The translations under genes were made by a program, and so were the position numbers. The notes beneath the pieces were generated by a model, which saw only the letters and a program-made list of their open reading frames with translations, was not told where the DNA came from and ran no database searches. DNA of 64,000 nt from Atherix ibis (lineage: Eukaryota > Arthropoda > Insecta > Diptera > Athericidae). Below are positions 36,416 to 46,112 of the stretch, one piece after another. Location: assembly GCA_958298945.1 (NCBI GenBank), contig OY282610.1, forward strand, positions 32,252,167 to 32,316,166. Reading direction: 5' to 3'. How positions within the stretch are numbered: position 1 is the first letter of the stretch; each line of letters opens with the position of its first letter.

Positions 36416-36566
36416 TTGATCCAATACTTAATGGATTTGGAAATTTCCAAATGCAGATAAATCTTGTTGAAAATTATTATTTTTTCTAATCTGAAGCCGT
36501 CTAAAAAAGCGTACACATACACACAGTATAAAATCAGTAAATAATAATAATAGATTATAATTTCAG

Positions 36567-36695
36567 GTAAACAGGACTAGCAAGTGTCGACCAGTTTCTG
36601 TCAAGGATGTGACACAGGATGTTCGATACTGCAGCGATAGATACTATCGTGACATTGAACAACTCACAGAAGATTATTTATTATTATTATCATAA
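36567..36695 (+). CDS. Candidate terminal exon of an unknown gene, antisense to Sxl
   Basis: A balanced-composition island on the plus strand. A strong acceptor-like sequence (TATAATTTCAG) is followed by 42 open codons and TAA. The peptide is polar and protein-like (VNRTSKCRPVSVKDVTQDVR, then YCSDRYYRDIEQLTEDY) with a run of Leu at the end. It has two Cys and balanced charges. I do not recognise it. No companion exon was found with confidence. The opposite strand is also open here but very hydrophobic, so the plus strand is preferred. It could be a nested gene in the Sxl intron or a transposon remnant. Confidence 0.3.
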   Translation, partial: VNRTSKCRPVSVKDVTQDVRYCSDRYYRDIEQLTEDYLLLLS

Positions 36696-37017
36696 TCAAA
36701 AAGAGTACCACCAATGGGCTGAGGTTGGGTGGGGGGGCTAATTTTGATTAATAGTGTGAATAAGGTAAGATAATCCTCGTAAATTGTATAACAAGAATAT
36801 TATATATTTAGCTGGCCATTAATTTTAATCTACAGTAAAAATTGATTGTTTATCCTCGTTTCTAAAATGGCATTTTTAGTTTATATAATGTACTAATGGA
36901 CCGACGAAATGGAAGGGGGGAGGGGAGACAGAGACTTAAATTTATTTGTTTCTGTTTCAATTTAATTCATTAATTGATATGTTAGTAGGTTAAAAGTTGC
37001 CAAATCTATAAAACGTT

Positions 37018-37206
37018 TCATAGTGCGTTGGCCCAATTGCAAAATGGACTGGAATAGAATGGAGCTGGTAACTGATAGACGATAGCCATGGTCGCATTAT
37101 TATTAAATAGACAAATGGCTGCTATTGGATGATGTTGAGCTTGAAATGAGATAGTTCTGTGGCATTGAAATCGGCGGCGCCTTGATTTGCGGCCAAATTT
37201 TCGAAT
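37018..37206 (-). CDS. Candidate alternative exon in the Sxl 5' intron
   Basis: A strong acceptor (GCTTTTTTCCCAG) precedes 37206 on the minus strand. Read in phase 0 the following sequence is open for 62 codons (a basic start KFGRKSRRRRF, a later stretch TMAIVYQLPAPFYSSPFCNW) to TGA at 37018-37020. Read in the phase left by exon 1 (56260) it gives about 28 codons, beginning RFENLAANQGAADFN, then TAG. No consensus donor is seen before the stop, and AATAAA lies near 36940, so it would act as a terminal or premature-stop exon. The composition stands out from the A/T-rich surroundings. No homology recognised. Confidence 0.3.
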   Translation of the reverse strand: MRKFGRKSRRRRFQCHRTISFQAQHHPIAAICLFNNNATMAIVYQLPAPFYSSPFCNWANAL

Positions 37207-37319
37207 CTGGGAAAAAAGCATTATCAGCATTGCTGTAGCAATAAAAAAAAAACAATTCATTCAGAGGTCACGAGTTTTGATTCTACTAAGGAACTGATTC
37301 AAATTTAAGCTTTTATTTG

Positions 37320-39204
37320 GCGAGCGAGCAGAGCTTAACAGGTCCTTTTAGTCAAAGTAGTTTTGGCTCGATTCGGTTTCATTCCATTTTAGATCATGGC
37401 AAAAACTCAATTATTGCGATTCCTCTTCGAAATATAAGTCCTTTCCTCATATTTATTTACATTGTGTACCCATATATCCATCGCCAAAGTTCATGGGGTG
37501 GGGTGTTATTTTGTTTTTTTTGTTGATACATTTAACAAATTTTCTTTCGGTGGACAAGCTTTATATATATATACAATATATCTGTAGTAATAGTAATGGG
37601 TATGGATTTGGTAATAAATTAAACAAAACATCCTCGGCGAAAGAAATAATTTTGTATTTTTTTCCTTCTCTTTGGCTGAGATAAAAATCTTAAAATTTTA
37701 TGGAATAAACAACTTACAAATAACATTAAATAAAAATTGTAAGAAAAAAAAAAGTAAATAAATAACTCGACAGCATTTTTGTATACATAGATTTCCATAA
37801 GAAATGTGACAAAAAAAAATATAAAGATTTATTTTGAATAAAAATAAAAAAAATTTAAAAAAAATACATCAGCATAAGCATAAGTAGAAGGACAAAAACT
37901 TATGAATAGCTGCATATATTTACATACATACGAATATGATGTTTAACGTTTAAGTTGTATTGTAATAATTTCACATAAATATTTCTTATAAAAGTAGTCC
38001 TTGAATTTATGAGTGTAGTAGATAATTTTCTCTATCATAGTTTTGTGTCCTAATTCATCAGTGATTGTGGTGTATATGTCCTGTTTTCCTGATTTTCGTC
38101 ATTTTTTTTTTGTGTGTGCGATAAAACGTCTTATTTAATTTTTAATAATTTTACCAAAAATAACGAAAATTATTAAAGTAATAGAAGAAAAGTGTGCCTG
38201 TAAAAAGACTCCACCAAAGATTTGGCTTTTACCAAAATCTATTTCCCCAAAAAAAAAAAAACTTATTTTATTTTTTGCTTTATGTTTAAGTTCATGCGTT
38301 GTATTGAAAAAAAAGGGGAATTATTGCAAAGAATGGGGCACACCCAACAAAAATACATACATTCATACACAAATGAGCTAAAATCTGATAAAGGATTTTT
38401 TTTCTTTAATATTTATTCGGCTACAAATAAAAATCCCAACTAGCCAAACGTTAGCCTAAAATTTCGTTGCCATTCACGCCCAATCCTTAACAGATTTATT
38501 CTCGAAGAGAGCCATGAACTTTTTTAATCCTTACTTGTACAAAACATGTATTTGCATATTTTACAATTAGAGGATGTTGTTTTTAAAGTGTACAATACTA
38601 TAACAAAAACAGAGACACAGATAGTTGTGCATAAAAATGTCTAGGGATAAAATGTACAATTTTAATTTTCTCGTAAATTTGTTCCTTGTACTTCCTACAC
38701 TTACTTTTTCATTTTGTATAATAGAAAAGGATATCGGTGCATTATTGAAAATCTTCTGTTCGTAATTGCGCTTTTTATAGGATATTGAGGGGAAACAACT
38801 GAAAATAACACAAAAAATCATAAAAACAACCCTGAAATAAAGAAGGGCAAATTGTACGAGATGATCATAGAGACGGGTATGTATGATTATACGAAAAACA
38901 AGTAAACAAATCCAAATTTTTCAAAAGTTGGGGGATGAAGAAAAAATTATATGACAACGACAACATTCAGTTAAAAAAAAGAAAAGAAAAAATAATCATT
39001 TTTGGAGATGGTTTTTGTTCAAGAATATAAATATGCTGCTATATTGTGGGTCATATGATTGGATAAATGTACTTACTAGTAGTATAAGTTCATATCACGT
39101 TCACGTACTCGTACAAGTGCACAACAAAACAGTTGTGGGGGTGGTGATGGTAGGCACAATCGAATGTGCAAACAACCAGCAGAAGACACAAATACTCTCC
39201 TTAC
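37320..39204. other. Intron DNA, partly G+C-balanced
   Basis: A balanced patch at 37320-37440 is open on the plus strand, but without an ATG or a known product. The rest is A/T-rich with no gene. A TA-rich tract occurs near 37560-37580. Confidence 0.45.
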
Positions 39205-39273
39205 CATTTTTAGTGGATGGGTGTTTTCATTCAACAAGGAGAGAATATGTCAAGGTTTCGACACAATTTTCTT
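39205..39273 (-). other. Candidate 69-nt cassette exon closed in all frames
   Basis: On the minus strand, acceptor AATTGATTTCAG (exon start 39273) and donor AAAAATG|GTAAGGAG (exon end 39205) frame 69 nt. All three reading frames contain a stop (TGA in each). Inclusion between the Sxl coding exons would therefore end translation early. Drosophila Sxl has a male-specific exon of this logic in the same interval, but I see no sequence match to it. Splice sites are seen; use is inference. Confidence 0.35.
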
Positions 39274-41029
39274 CTGAAATCAATTGCAACATGTTTAATT
39301 TTCCCCCTTCACAACCCCCACCCACCCTGCATCATCTCTATTCTATTTTGCAATCTACACCAACACATACATGCATATATGTATCTTATACAAAATTATT
39401 ATGGCTCAGTTCTTCCTTTATTTTGTGATTTATGATTTTACAATAAAAAAAAAACCTTCCCACCACAAACAAACAAGTGCATTTCGCAATCAGAGTAAAA
39501 ATAATTAATTATAGTAAAAATTACTATATTCGTTTTAATTATTTTTAATCAAATAAGGAAGATAAATAATCAGAAAATTCTCGTTTTTATGAAAATTCCC
39601 TTCATTTTTCACAAAAAAAAAGTGTAATAAAGTAAAATGCTTATAAAAATTATAAATGTTCTAAAGTTTGAGAGGTGGGGGTGGAAAGGGGGGTGGTTTT
39701 AATAAAGAATATTGCAAAAGATCATGATGAGATAAGATTTGTTCTTAAAGAAAAAATATCCAAAAATTGTCAATTATTCACTATAGTTAAAAAAAGCTTC
39801 CTTCAGTCCTGAATACTGTCGGAAGAATCTCGGGGTAAGTCTATTTTTTTTTTTAATAAATTAATATCAACTTTTGTTGTAAATATGAAAATTTAACAAA
39901 AAAAAATTTAATGGAAATAATTCAAAATAACTAAACTTTTGTATGAAAAGAGAAAGTATCCTCTTTTGTTCATAGATTATTTTGAAATATTAAAAAAAGA
40001 GGAGAGAGTAAACTCTTCGAACAATTAAGGACGATTTAGAAAAATCTTAGAAAGATGAGAAGAAATATAGAGAAAAAACTATAGAATTTTTACAGCACTA
40101 TTTTTGACAGAGACTGTAATAAGTTATGTTATGCATCCATGTTATCATTACACTAATGGTCTGAATTTTTAAAAAAAAAAGCAAAAAAACAAGTGATTTT
40201 ATTAAAATTCTCTTTAATGTCCTTTACAGAAGTGAACTGACTCAACAGCTCTTATTCGATAAAAAAAAAAATTATATGAGGGACAATGGAAATTTGTATT
40301 ATTCATGAAAAACTCCATGATTTATTAGCTTAGTGGGCAATTTCACACTTGGTATAGTGAAAATATGCTGGCAATATTCTTTCGCACATTAAACAGAAAG
40401 AGGAAGAGAAAAAGGGCATTAAAAAAATTGACAGCATACGATTACCAAATATGAAACGTAAAAAAAAACCAAAAAAAAAATCATAAATAAATACATAAAA
40501 TCATAAAAACATTACACACAATTTAATTTTCGATATGACTAATACTGTAGTTTGTTAGGATTTTTTTTGACCGGCGCTGTTAGGCTCCGGAGGTGGAGTT
40601 GAATAACAGAGGAAAAGCGATTCAAATAGAGTCTCTGTATGATTTTTCGTTCAATGTCAGCTGGTCAAATCAATATTTAGTCATAGTCCGAGGACAATTA
40701 GGCTCCGGCAGACTTGTACCATTCCAGGATGGCTAGATTTTTCTATGAATTTGTTTGTTTTATTCTTTTTCTTATAGATCAAAAATAAGGACTTTGATTT
40801 ATTGTTTTCTGTCTTTTCAAATCTCTTCCAACTATGATATATTCTTTTTTTACACACACATATATGTATATAAATATAAAACATTAAAAGTATATAAAGA
40901 ATAAATTTATTTTGGCTGGAGTGGATTTTCCATTATCAAAAAAATTGATTTCTTTTAAATTATTTCATATATAATTTATGTTATTTAACGTACTATTTGG
41001 CGATGGTCAGAATCTGGTAATATTTGCAC
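39274..41029. other. A/T-rich intron DNA with one unassigned patch
   Basis: A balanced patch at 40560-40740 contains TAGGCTCCGG twice (40581-40590 and 40699-40708) and may be an old mobile-element remnant. A G-rich run (GGGGGTGGAAAGGGGGG) lies near 39677-39693. No gene was seen. Confidence 0.45.
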
Positions 41030-41470
41030 ATACACATACTCGTATGTGGCTGACAGGCAATCAGCTGGAAAATGGGCATGATCAGACCTTAGATTAAAAA
41101 ACTCCTGCATAATTATAATTGCTAAACCGGCGATAAATTGTACTTCTTGCATACATTTGTGCAGATAAGAACCCCCTATTTTCCATAAAAGAAATTTTCT
41201 AAATTCCAAAAGCATAATTAATATTCATTTTAACTCACTTCTACCAAAGAGATATATAATTTAAACACAAGAATAGGAGGCAATATTAATTTTTTTTAAA
41301 TAATTTTCTGATTATTTTAGGTTTATTATTTATTTTGTAAATATCAAGCATGCCAAAGAGAGTTTCAAAACGTCATGAAAGAGAATTTCAAAACCCCAAG
41401 CGTTCCCAAGATAGTTTCAAAACGTTTAAGAGAGTTTCAAAACATCATGAAATACCGAACGAACAACTTG
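41030..41470. repeat. Dispersed repeat family R, copy 1
   Basis: Shares blocks with 52060-52330 and 52740-52870: ACCTTAGATTAAA, TTGCATACxTTGTG, and TTATTTATTTTGTAAATATC followed by GAGAGTTT-like motifs. Inside, about 41354-41450 holds three or four degenerate copies of a unit containing AAGAGAGTTTCAAAACGTCA. No coding content recognised. Confidence 0.6.
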
Positions 41471-41939
41471 CTCACATTTGTTTTACTTAAGCTGAGATGG
41501 TACCATTACCATTCGAGAAGTGCTCGAATTATTTGAGAAAAAAATTCATCTCAAATTGAACAAATTATTCTCTCAGCTCAAGTTATATTATTTGAATATT
41601 TGGAGAGGGAAATGAAAAAGTCTCGATCACGGACTCGAACCTAGAATGATTTTCGAACAGTGATTGCACGTGAAGTCGATCAAAGTTTGTCCACTTAGAA
41701 TTTGTTCGCGCTACGATATTTTCTTCATCAATTTTTGACATTTGTTTCGACTTCATCATTTTTAATTCAGTACTTTTTGCGTTTTTTCTGTGTAGTACAT
41801 TTAGCAATCAAAGAAGAGGTAAAAAAATATTATATATTAAAAAAAATAGGATAATTCAAGACAATCCAGCAACGTGAATTGGATATGCCAATGCGTATTC
41901 TACACATATGGGATCACTTCCGCAAAACGAATTAATTTA
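41471..41939. other. Balanced noncoding intron DNA
   Basis: Composition is more balanced than the flanks and contains several TCGA-rich words. A similar texture recurs at 42380-42540. No frame or element was recognised. Confidence 0.4.
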
Positions 41940-42137
41940 ATGACATCGTCGTACGACCATCAAGTGGAAGTGACTTTCAGGCCCAGCTTGCTATTTATTC
42001 TGCTGCTGGCAGTTATTTTCCAAAACGGTTTTGCCGACATTTGCTTCAACGAACCCGAACACAATATTTTTTTGACAGGCCGCATCCCTGTTGTACAAAC
42101 AACTGGCATATCAGAACACAAAACAAACAATTTTTAA
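41940..42137 (+). CDS. Candidate small secreted-protein ORF or gene fragment
   Basis: An ATG-initiated 65-codon frame in balanced sequence. Residues 15-32 look like a signal peptide (RPSLLFILLLAVIFQNGFA) with a plausible cut before DICFNEPEHNIFL. One Cys and mixed polar residues follow, and the frame ends at TAA. I do not recognise a domain. The short length and the SINE immediately downstream suggest a captured or decayed fragment of a secreted protein gene. The minus strand is not open here. Low certainty. Confidence 0.3.
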   Translation: MTSSYDHQVEVTFRPSLLFILLLAVIFQNGFADICFNEPEHNIFLTGRIPVVQTTGISEHKTNNF

Positions 42138-42139
42138 TC

Positions 42140-42312
42140 ATAAACGTTCTTCACACAAAATACACTGCAGCTCTACTGAATATTTTCATTCCAATGGGTT
42201 CAAATCCCAGTCAGCTAATTCCCAAAAATAATTTTCTTATCTAATTTAATTACCTTATCCCGATATACTTTGCCGCCAAATAGCCTTTAGTGTCTTGGCG
42301 CTTAGAATATAC
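42140..42312 (+). mobile_element. tRNA-derived SINE, copy 2
   Basis: The head carries a box B-like GGGTTCAAATCCC. The body has CCTTATCCCGATATACTTTG and the tail contains the hairpin CGCCAAATAG...TTGGCG followed by CTTAGAAT. It matches the reverse complement of 24427-24571 in body and tail. The tail hairpin also appears at the 3' end of the LINE fragment at 56920-57320 and alone near 59125-59160. Confidence 0.75.
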
Positions 42313-43090
42313 ATTTCATCACTAATGTTACTTTAGTTAAACATAAAAAAAACATAAATTTTCATTCGAGTTTGTTGCTTAAAATGATCGAGCGTCTGCA
42401 ATTAGTTTCGTGTCGAACATGCTCGATCAAGAGGAAAGTAAATGTTCGTCCTACATGTGTTCGACATCGCTCGAGTCGAAGAAATTGGCGATTTTTCCTA
42501 AAATTCGAACATTTCGCGAATGGTGGTGAATCTTAGCTTTAAAGTTGATATATTTAACATTTATCGGAGTTTGATTTAAAGTTCATTTTTGAAGAATTTA
42601 CGAACAAGTACGGATAAGTTTATCCCATTTACATTAATAGTTTCATTCTTGATGACACTAAATAGGGTTTTTTAAAATTGTAGATTATGAAGTGTTCTCT
42701 TAATAATTGGTGGTCATAAAACAAAAAGCCCAAGTTTCTTCCTTTCAGTTAGTTGATATATTTTTATTTGATCAAAAAAAAAAAATTTGGTAAGACGTAA
42801 ACAATGCTATTTTGACAATTCTTGTTTATAGAAAAATAATGCAGTGACGGCATATGTAAAGTGTGTTCTAAATAGAAAAATCTAGAAGAGCGGTTCCGAA
42901 AGGCACGGCAAAGCAGTATCAAATAAATATAAATGCTGCTCGTCAGCGAGTAATGTTAGTTTGAACAGAGATTGATCAAAGTGGGGAGGTTAAGGTTTAC
43001 CTTAACAAATAAACAGTTGTAAACTGTTTATGAAATACAACAACTCAGTTAAGTAAAGAAAAATCCCAAATAAACAAAATTACGTTGAAT
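42313..43090. other. Intron DNA without recognised features
   Basis: Mixed A/T-rich and balanced sequence. No frame, RNA gene or element recognised. Confidence 0.45.
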
Positions 43091-43263
43091 CTACCTACGT
43101 AAGATCGTAAAAATATTAATATTGTAGATATTGAACATACACAAAATTTGGGCGCACTGATTTATGCCTTCCATGATATTTTGCAACTGTATGCATGCGT
43201 TCTTGCGCATATATTTTCGAAATAATCTGACAGAATTCTTGTGTAGAGTCCTATCCAGTAGTA
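43091..43263. repeat. Repeat shared with 53620-53785
   Basis: The order CACTGATTTA(T/C)GCC, then GCGTTCTT, then TGTAGAGTCCTATCCAGT is kept between this block and 53670-53760 (GCGTAGAGGCCTATCCAGTT). Divergence is high, and neither strand keeps a common frame. Element type unknown. Confidence 0.55.
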
Positions 43264-44168
43264 TAGGGTTTTCCAATAAGAGGGATATGACGTTTCTAAG
43301 TGACGTTTCGGCCATTTGTAATATGTGATGATCTGTCTTTTTTTTCCATTGTAGTCAGTAATGTTTACAATTTCATTATGGAGAGATATACGCAGAACAA
43401 CGTTTACAAATTATTCAATTTTATTTTCAAAATAATCGTTCTCCAATTTAAGAAAATCATCTTCTTCGATGAGGCTCACTTTCATCTGAGTGGTGCGGTA
43501 AATAAACAAAACTATCGATTCTGGTGCGAAGAAAATCCGCAAATTACTCGTATTTATTTTGACAATTGGTGTGGTTTTTGGTCTGGTGGAATCATCGGTA
43601 CGTACTTCTTTCGAAACGAAGCTGGTAACACCGTTACTGTTAATGGAGAGCGGTATAGATCGATGATAACCAACTTTTTATGGCCGAAAGTGGAAGAAGT
43701 TGATCTTGAAAACATATGGTTCCAACAAGACGGGGCTACGTGCCACACAGCACCTGCAACAACCGAATTATTGTGAGAAAAGTTTGGAGATTCGATTATT
43801 TCAAGAAATTGTGACATTGAATGGCCTCCAAGAAGTTGTGATTTAACACCATTAAACTATTTCTTGTTGGGTTATCTGAAGTCATTGGTGTTTAGCAATA
43901 AAGCAGACTCTCTTCAAGCTTAAGAAGTCAATATTGAACGTGTTGTTCATGACATACGACTTGATTTAGTGGAAAAAGTGCTCGAAAATTGGGTTCATCG
44001 AATTGTTTCCTGCAAAAGAAGTCGTGGAGGCCATTTGAATGACGTTTTATTCAGAATTTAATTATATCGATTGTACTTCACATTAAAAAAAAAACATTCG
44101 AATTTTCTCAACAATTAGTGTGTTTTTTTGTTGAAAAGAAATCATATCACTCCTTTTGGAAAACTCTA
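43264..44168 (+). mobile_element. Deleted DD41D-type mariner, copy 2
   Basis: About 905 bp flanked by TA with terminal repeats AGGGTTTTCCAATAAGAGGG and (right end, reversed) AGAGTTTTCCAAAAGGAGTG. It encodes the N-terminal ERYTQNNVYKL region in a shifted frame. After a deletion the core follows: FFDEAHFHLSGAVNKQNYRF, NEAGNTVTVNGERYRSM and WFQQDGATCHTA. A TGA interrupts the frame after TTELL. The third catalytic position reads LTPLNYFLLG, with Asn in place of Asp. It is closely related to 32467-33254 but carries a different internal deletion. Confidence 0.9.
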
Positions 44169-44179
44169 TATATAATCTA

Positions 44180-44690
44180 ATAGCCAACCACACCATTTGA
44201 CAAGTGATCACACGGTTGCCAGAATTAATCAAATTTTGACAGTCTTCCAATAGTCTGCAAATAAAATAAATTTTCCCTTCACACGATTGTCATGAAGGCG
44301 CCCATATCCCATATTGTTTTTGCATGACAGTTAATTGTTTTGTTTATTTTTTTTGTGAATTTCAACGGTATATGTTGTGAAAGAAAACAGCAGTGATGGA
44401 TAACAAGAAGTAATTTTTAAATGTCAAAGCTATTGTCAGATTATTTTGGCGTTGCCAGATTTTATAAATTTCAACATTATACGATATGAAAATGGCTACA
44501 ATATTTCCTGACAATAATGGTTCCAAAGTTGCCAGATGTCGCCTGTACGAAATATTGTCAGACAATTCTTTGAAATGGTATGACAATTGTTTGTTTGTCT
44601 GGCAGAGTTTGCAGATAAAAATGTCGCAATTATACAAACCAAACAAAAAATTTACAAACGTTGCCAGAGTAGCCTGACAATTGTCTAATC
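44180..44690. repeat. Block dense in TTGYCAGA motifs
   Basis: TTGCCAGA occurs near 44214, 44451, 44527 and 44657. The variant TTGTCAGA occurs near 44433 and 44554. Reverse forms (CTGACAAT, TCTGGCAG) occur near 44505, 44598 and 44670. Such clustering in about 500 bp of balanced sequence resembles the subterminal transposase-binding repeats of hAT or P-like non-autonomous elements. I found no clear terminal inverted repeats, so it stays unassigned. Confidence 0.5.
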
Positions 44691-45639
44691 GTACTTTTAG
44701 TTTCAAGTTTTAAAATATTGCCATAAATCAATTTAATGCGCTATAAACATGCATATAACTACGTATTTTCGTTTTGGAAGAGCAAATGAAACTTTACAAT
44801 CGACAAAAAAAAATGGGAAAAGGATTAAGTTTTCAACAGAACAACGCAATTAGGTCAGGTCGAATGTGGATATGGTAAAGTCGATAATGAGGTCAACGTG
44901 TGTCCTTCATTCACAACTTCGCAATAATACCAACAGGAATCGGTTTTCTGTGTACGAGTACATACCTGCGATTGCAGAAACTGTGTAATATGGATTTGAC
45001 AGAAAATAGCAATTTTCAGTTTTATTGTATCTTTTGCACAGGATATACACACATAAATTTTACGAATAGAATAAATGTAACGAGCACATATAGTACACGG
45101 TATCGTCTAAAGGATATAATTTTTTATGTGTATCTATTCGCAGATCTGTACAGTACACAGCTTATATCCTTATTTATATGATTCAAAGTTCAAAACATAA
45201 ACTCTAGGGTACTGTATACATACCATATGCATGTCCTTACATATGGGCATCTTTTTTTATATTTTCGTTGAAATTTTACTAGATATGCGATTAGGTATAT
45301 TATTTTTGTAGAAAATACAAATTTTAGGATTGCTTGCAATGAAAAAACACTAAAGGAATATTTTACAAAACTAGACATACACGTGATACTATACTTATTT
45401 ATTGAATAAAGGAAAATAGCATTTGGTATAGTATTTATCAACCTTAAAATTATGTAGTAAGTAAGTAGGTGGTAATTTTTTTCAGGACATTTGAAAATTC
45501 GGTTTGTTCACAATTTAGAACAGTAGACATTAAAGAGTGCGCCAATATGTTGTTGGCTTCAAAATATCTTTTCCAAATACCACACATCTCATGAGTTTTT
45601 TATTTTTACAGCTGTCAAATTAAAAGAAGTACAATTTTT
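44691..45639. other. Intron DNA without recognised features
   Basis: No supported gene. Several 60-90 codon frames on both strands lack motifs and conserved composition. Confidence 0.45.
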
Positions 45640-46105
45640 TGTTGTGGAATCATTAACAACAGAAGAATGCTGTTTTGTCATCCAAACTTACTACAGAAAC
45701 GGGCAAAATACATCTCCAGTGTCAAAAGCATATTTTCACATCGATGGGTAAGTTAACAAACAAAAGTTGTTGAATCTGGCAGCCTCATGGCGGTTACAAA
45801 AAACCGATGCATCCTAAAAATAAGTCTTATGCGATTTATAGGGTGGTGGAATTGCTAGATCGTTCTTCTTCGAGAATGGTCGTTAAGAGGCCATTCCAGT
45901 GAATTCTAAATAATATTGTGGCCGGAATTGAATGAGCTTTAGTTTCAAAAAGGTGGCGCGACGAACCACACAACATATCAAAATATGGATGTAAATTCAA
46001 TCTGTCAAAATATTGCGATTTGATGTCATTGAACTTTTTTTCTTTGGCAATCATCCACAAACAAGTCAAGATCTAAAGAACAACACTTGACGATAAATTG
46101 AGGTC
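45640..46105 (+). pseudogene. Highly decayed DD41D-type transposase remnant
   Basis: Across shifting plus-strand frames, family landmarks appear in order: a VNKQK segment, FFENGR, ELQFQKGGATNHTT (cf. WFQQDGATCHTA), and a LNFFLWQSS-like segment. Numerous frameshifts and stops make it an old relic, ending just before mariner C. Confidence 0.6.
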
Positions 46106-46112
46106 GTTGAGT

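Noticed and set aside
39015..39428. 137-codon plus-strand frame
   Set aside because: No motif, odd composition, and overlaps the minus-strand cassette exon candidate with good splice sites; no plus-strand splice or start context.
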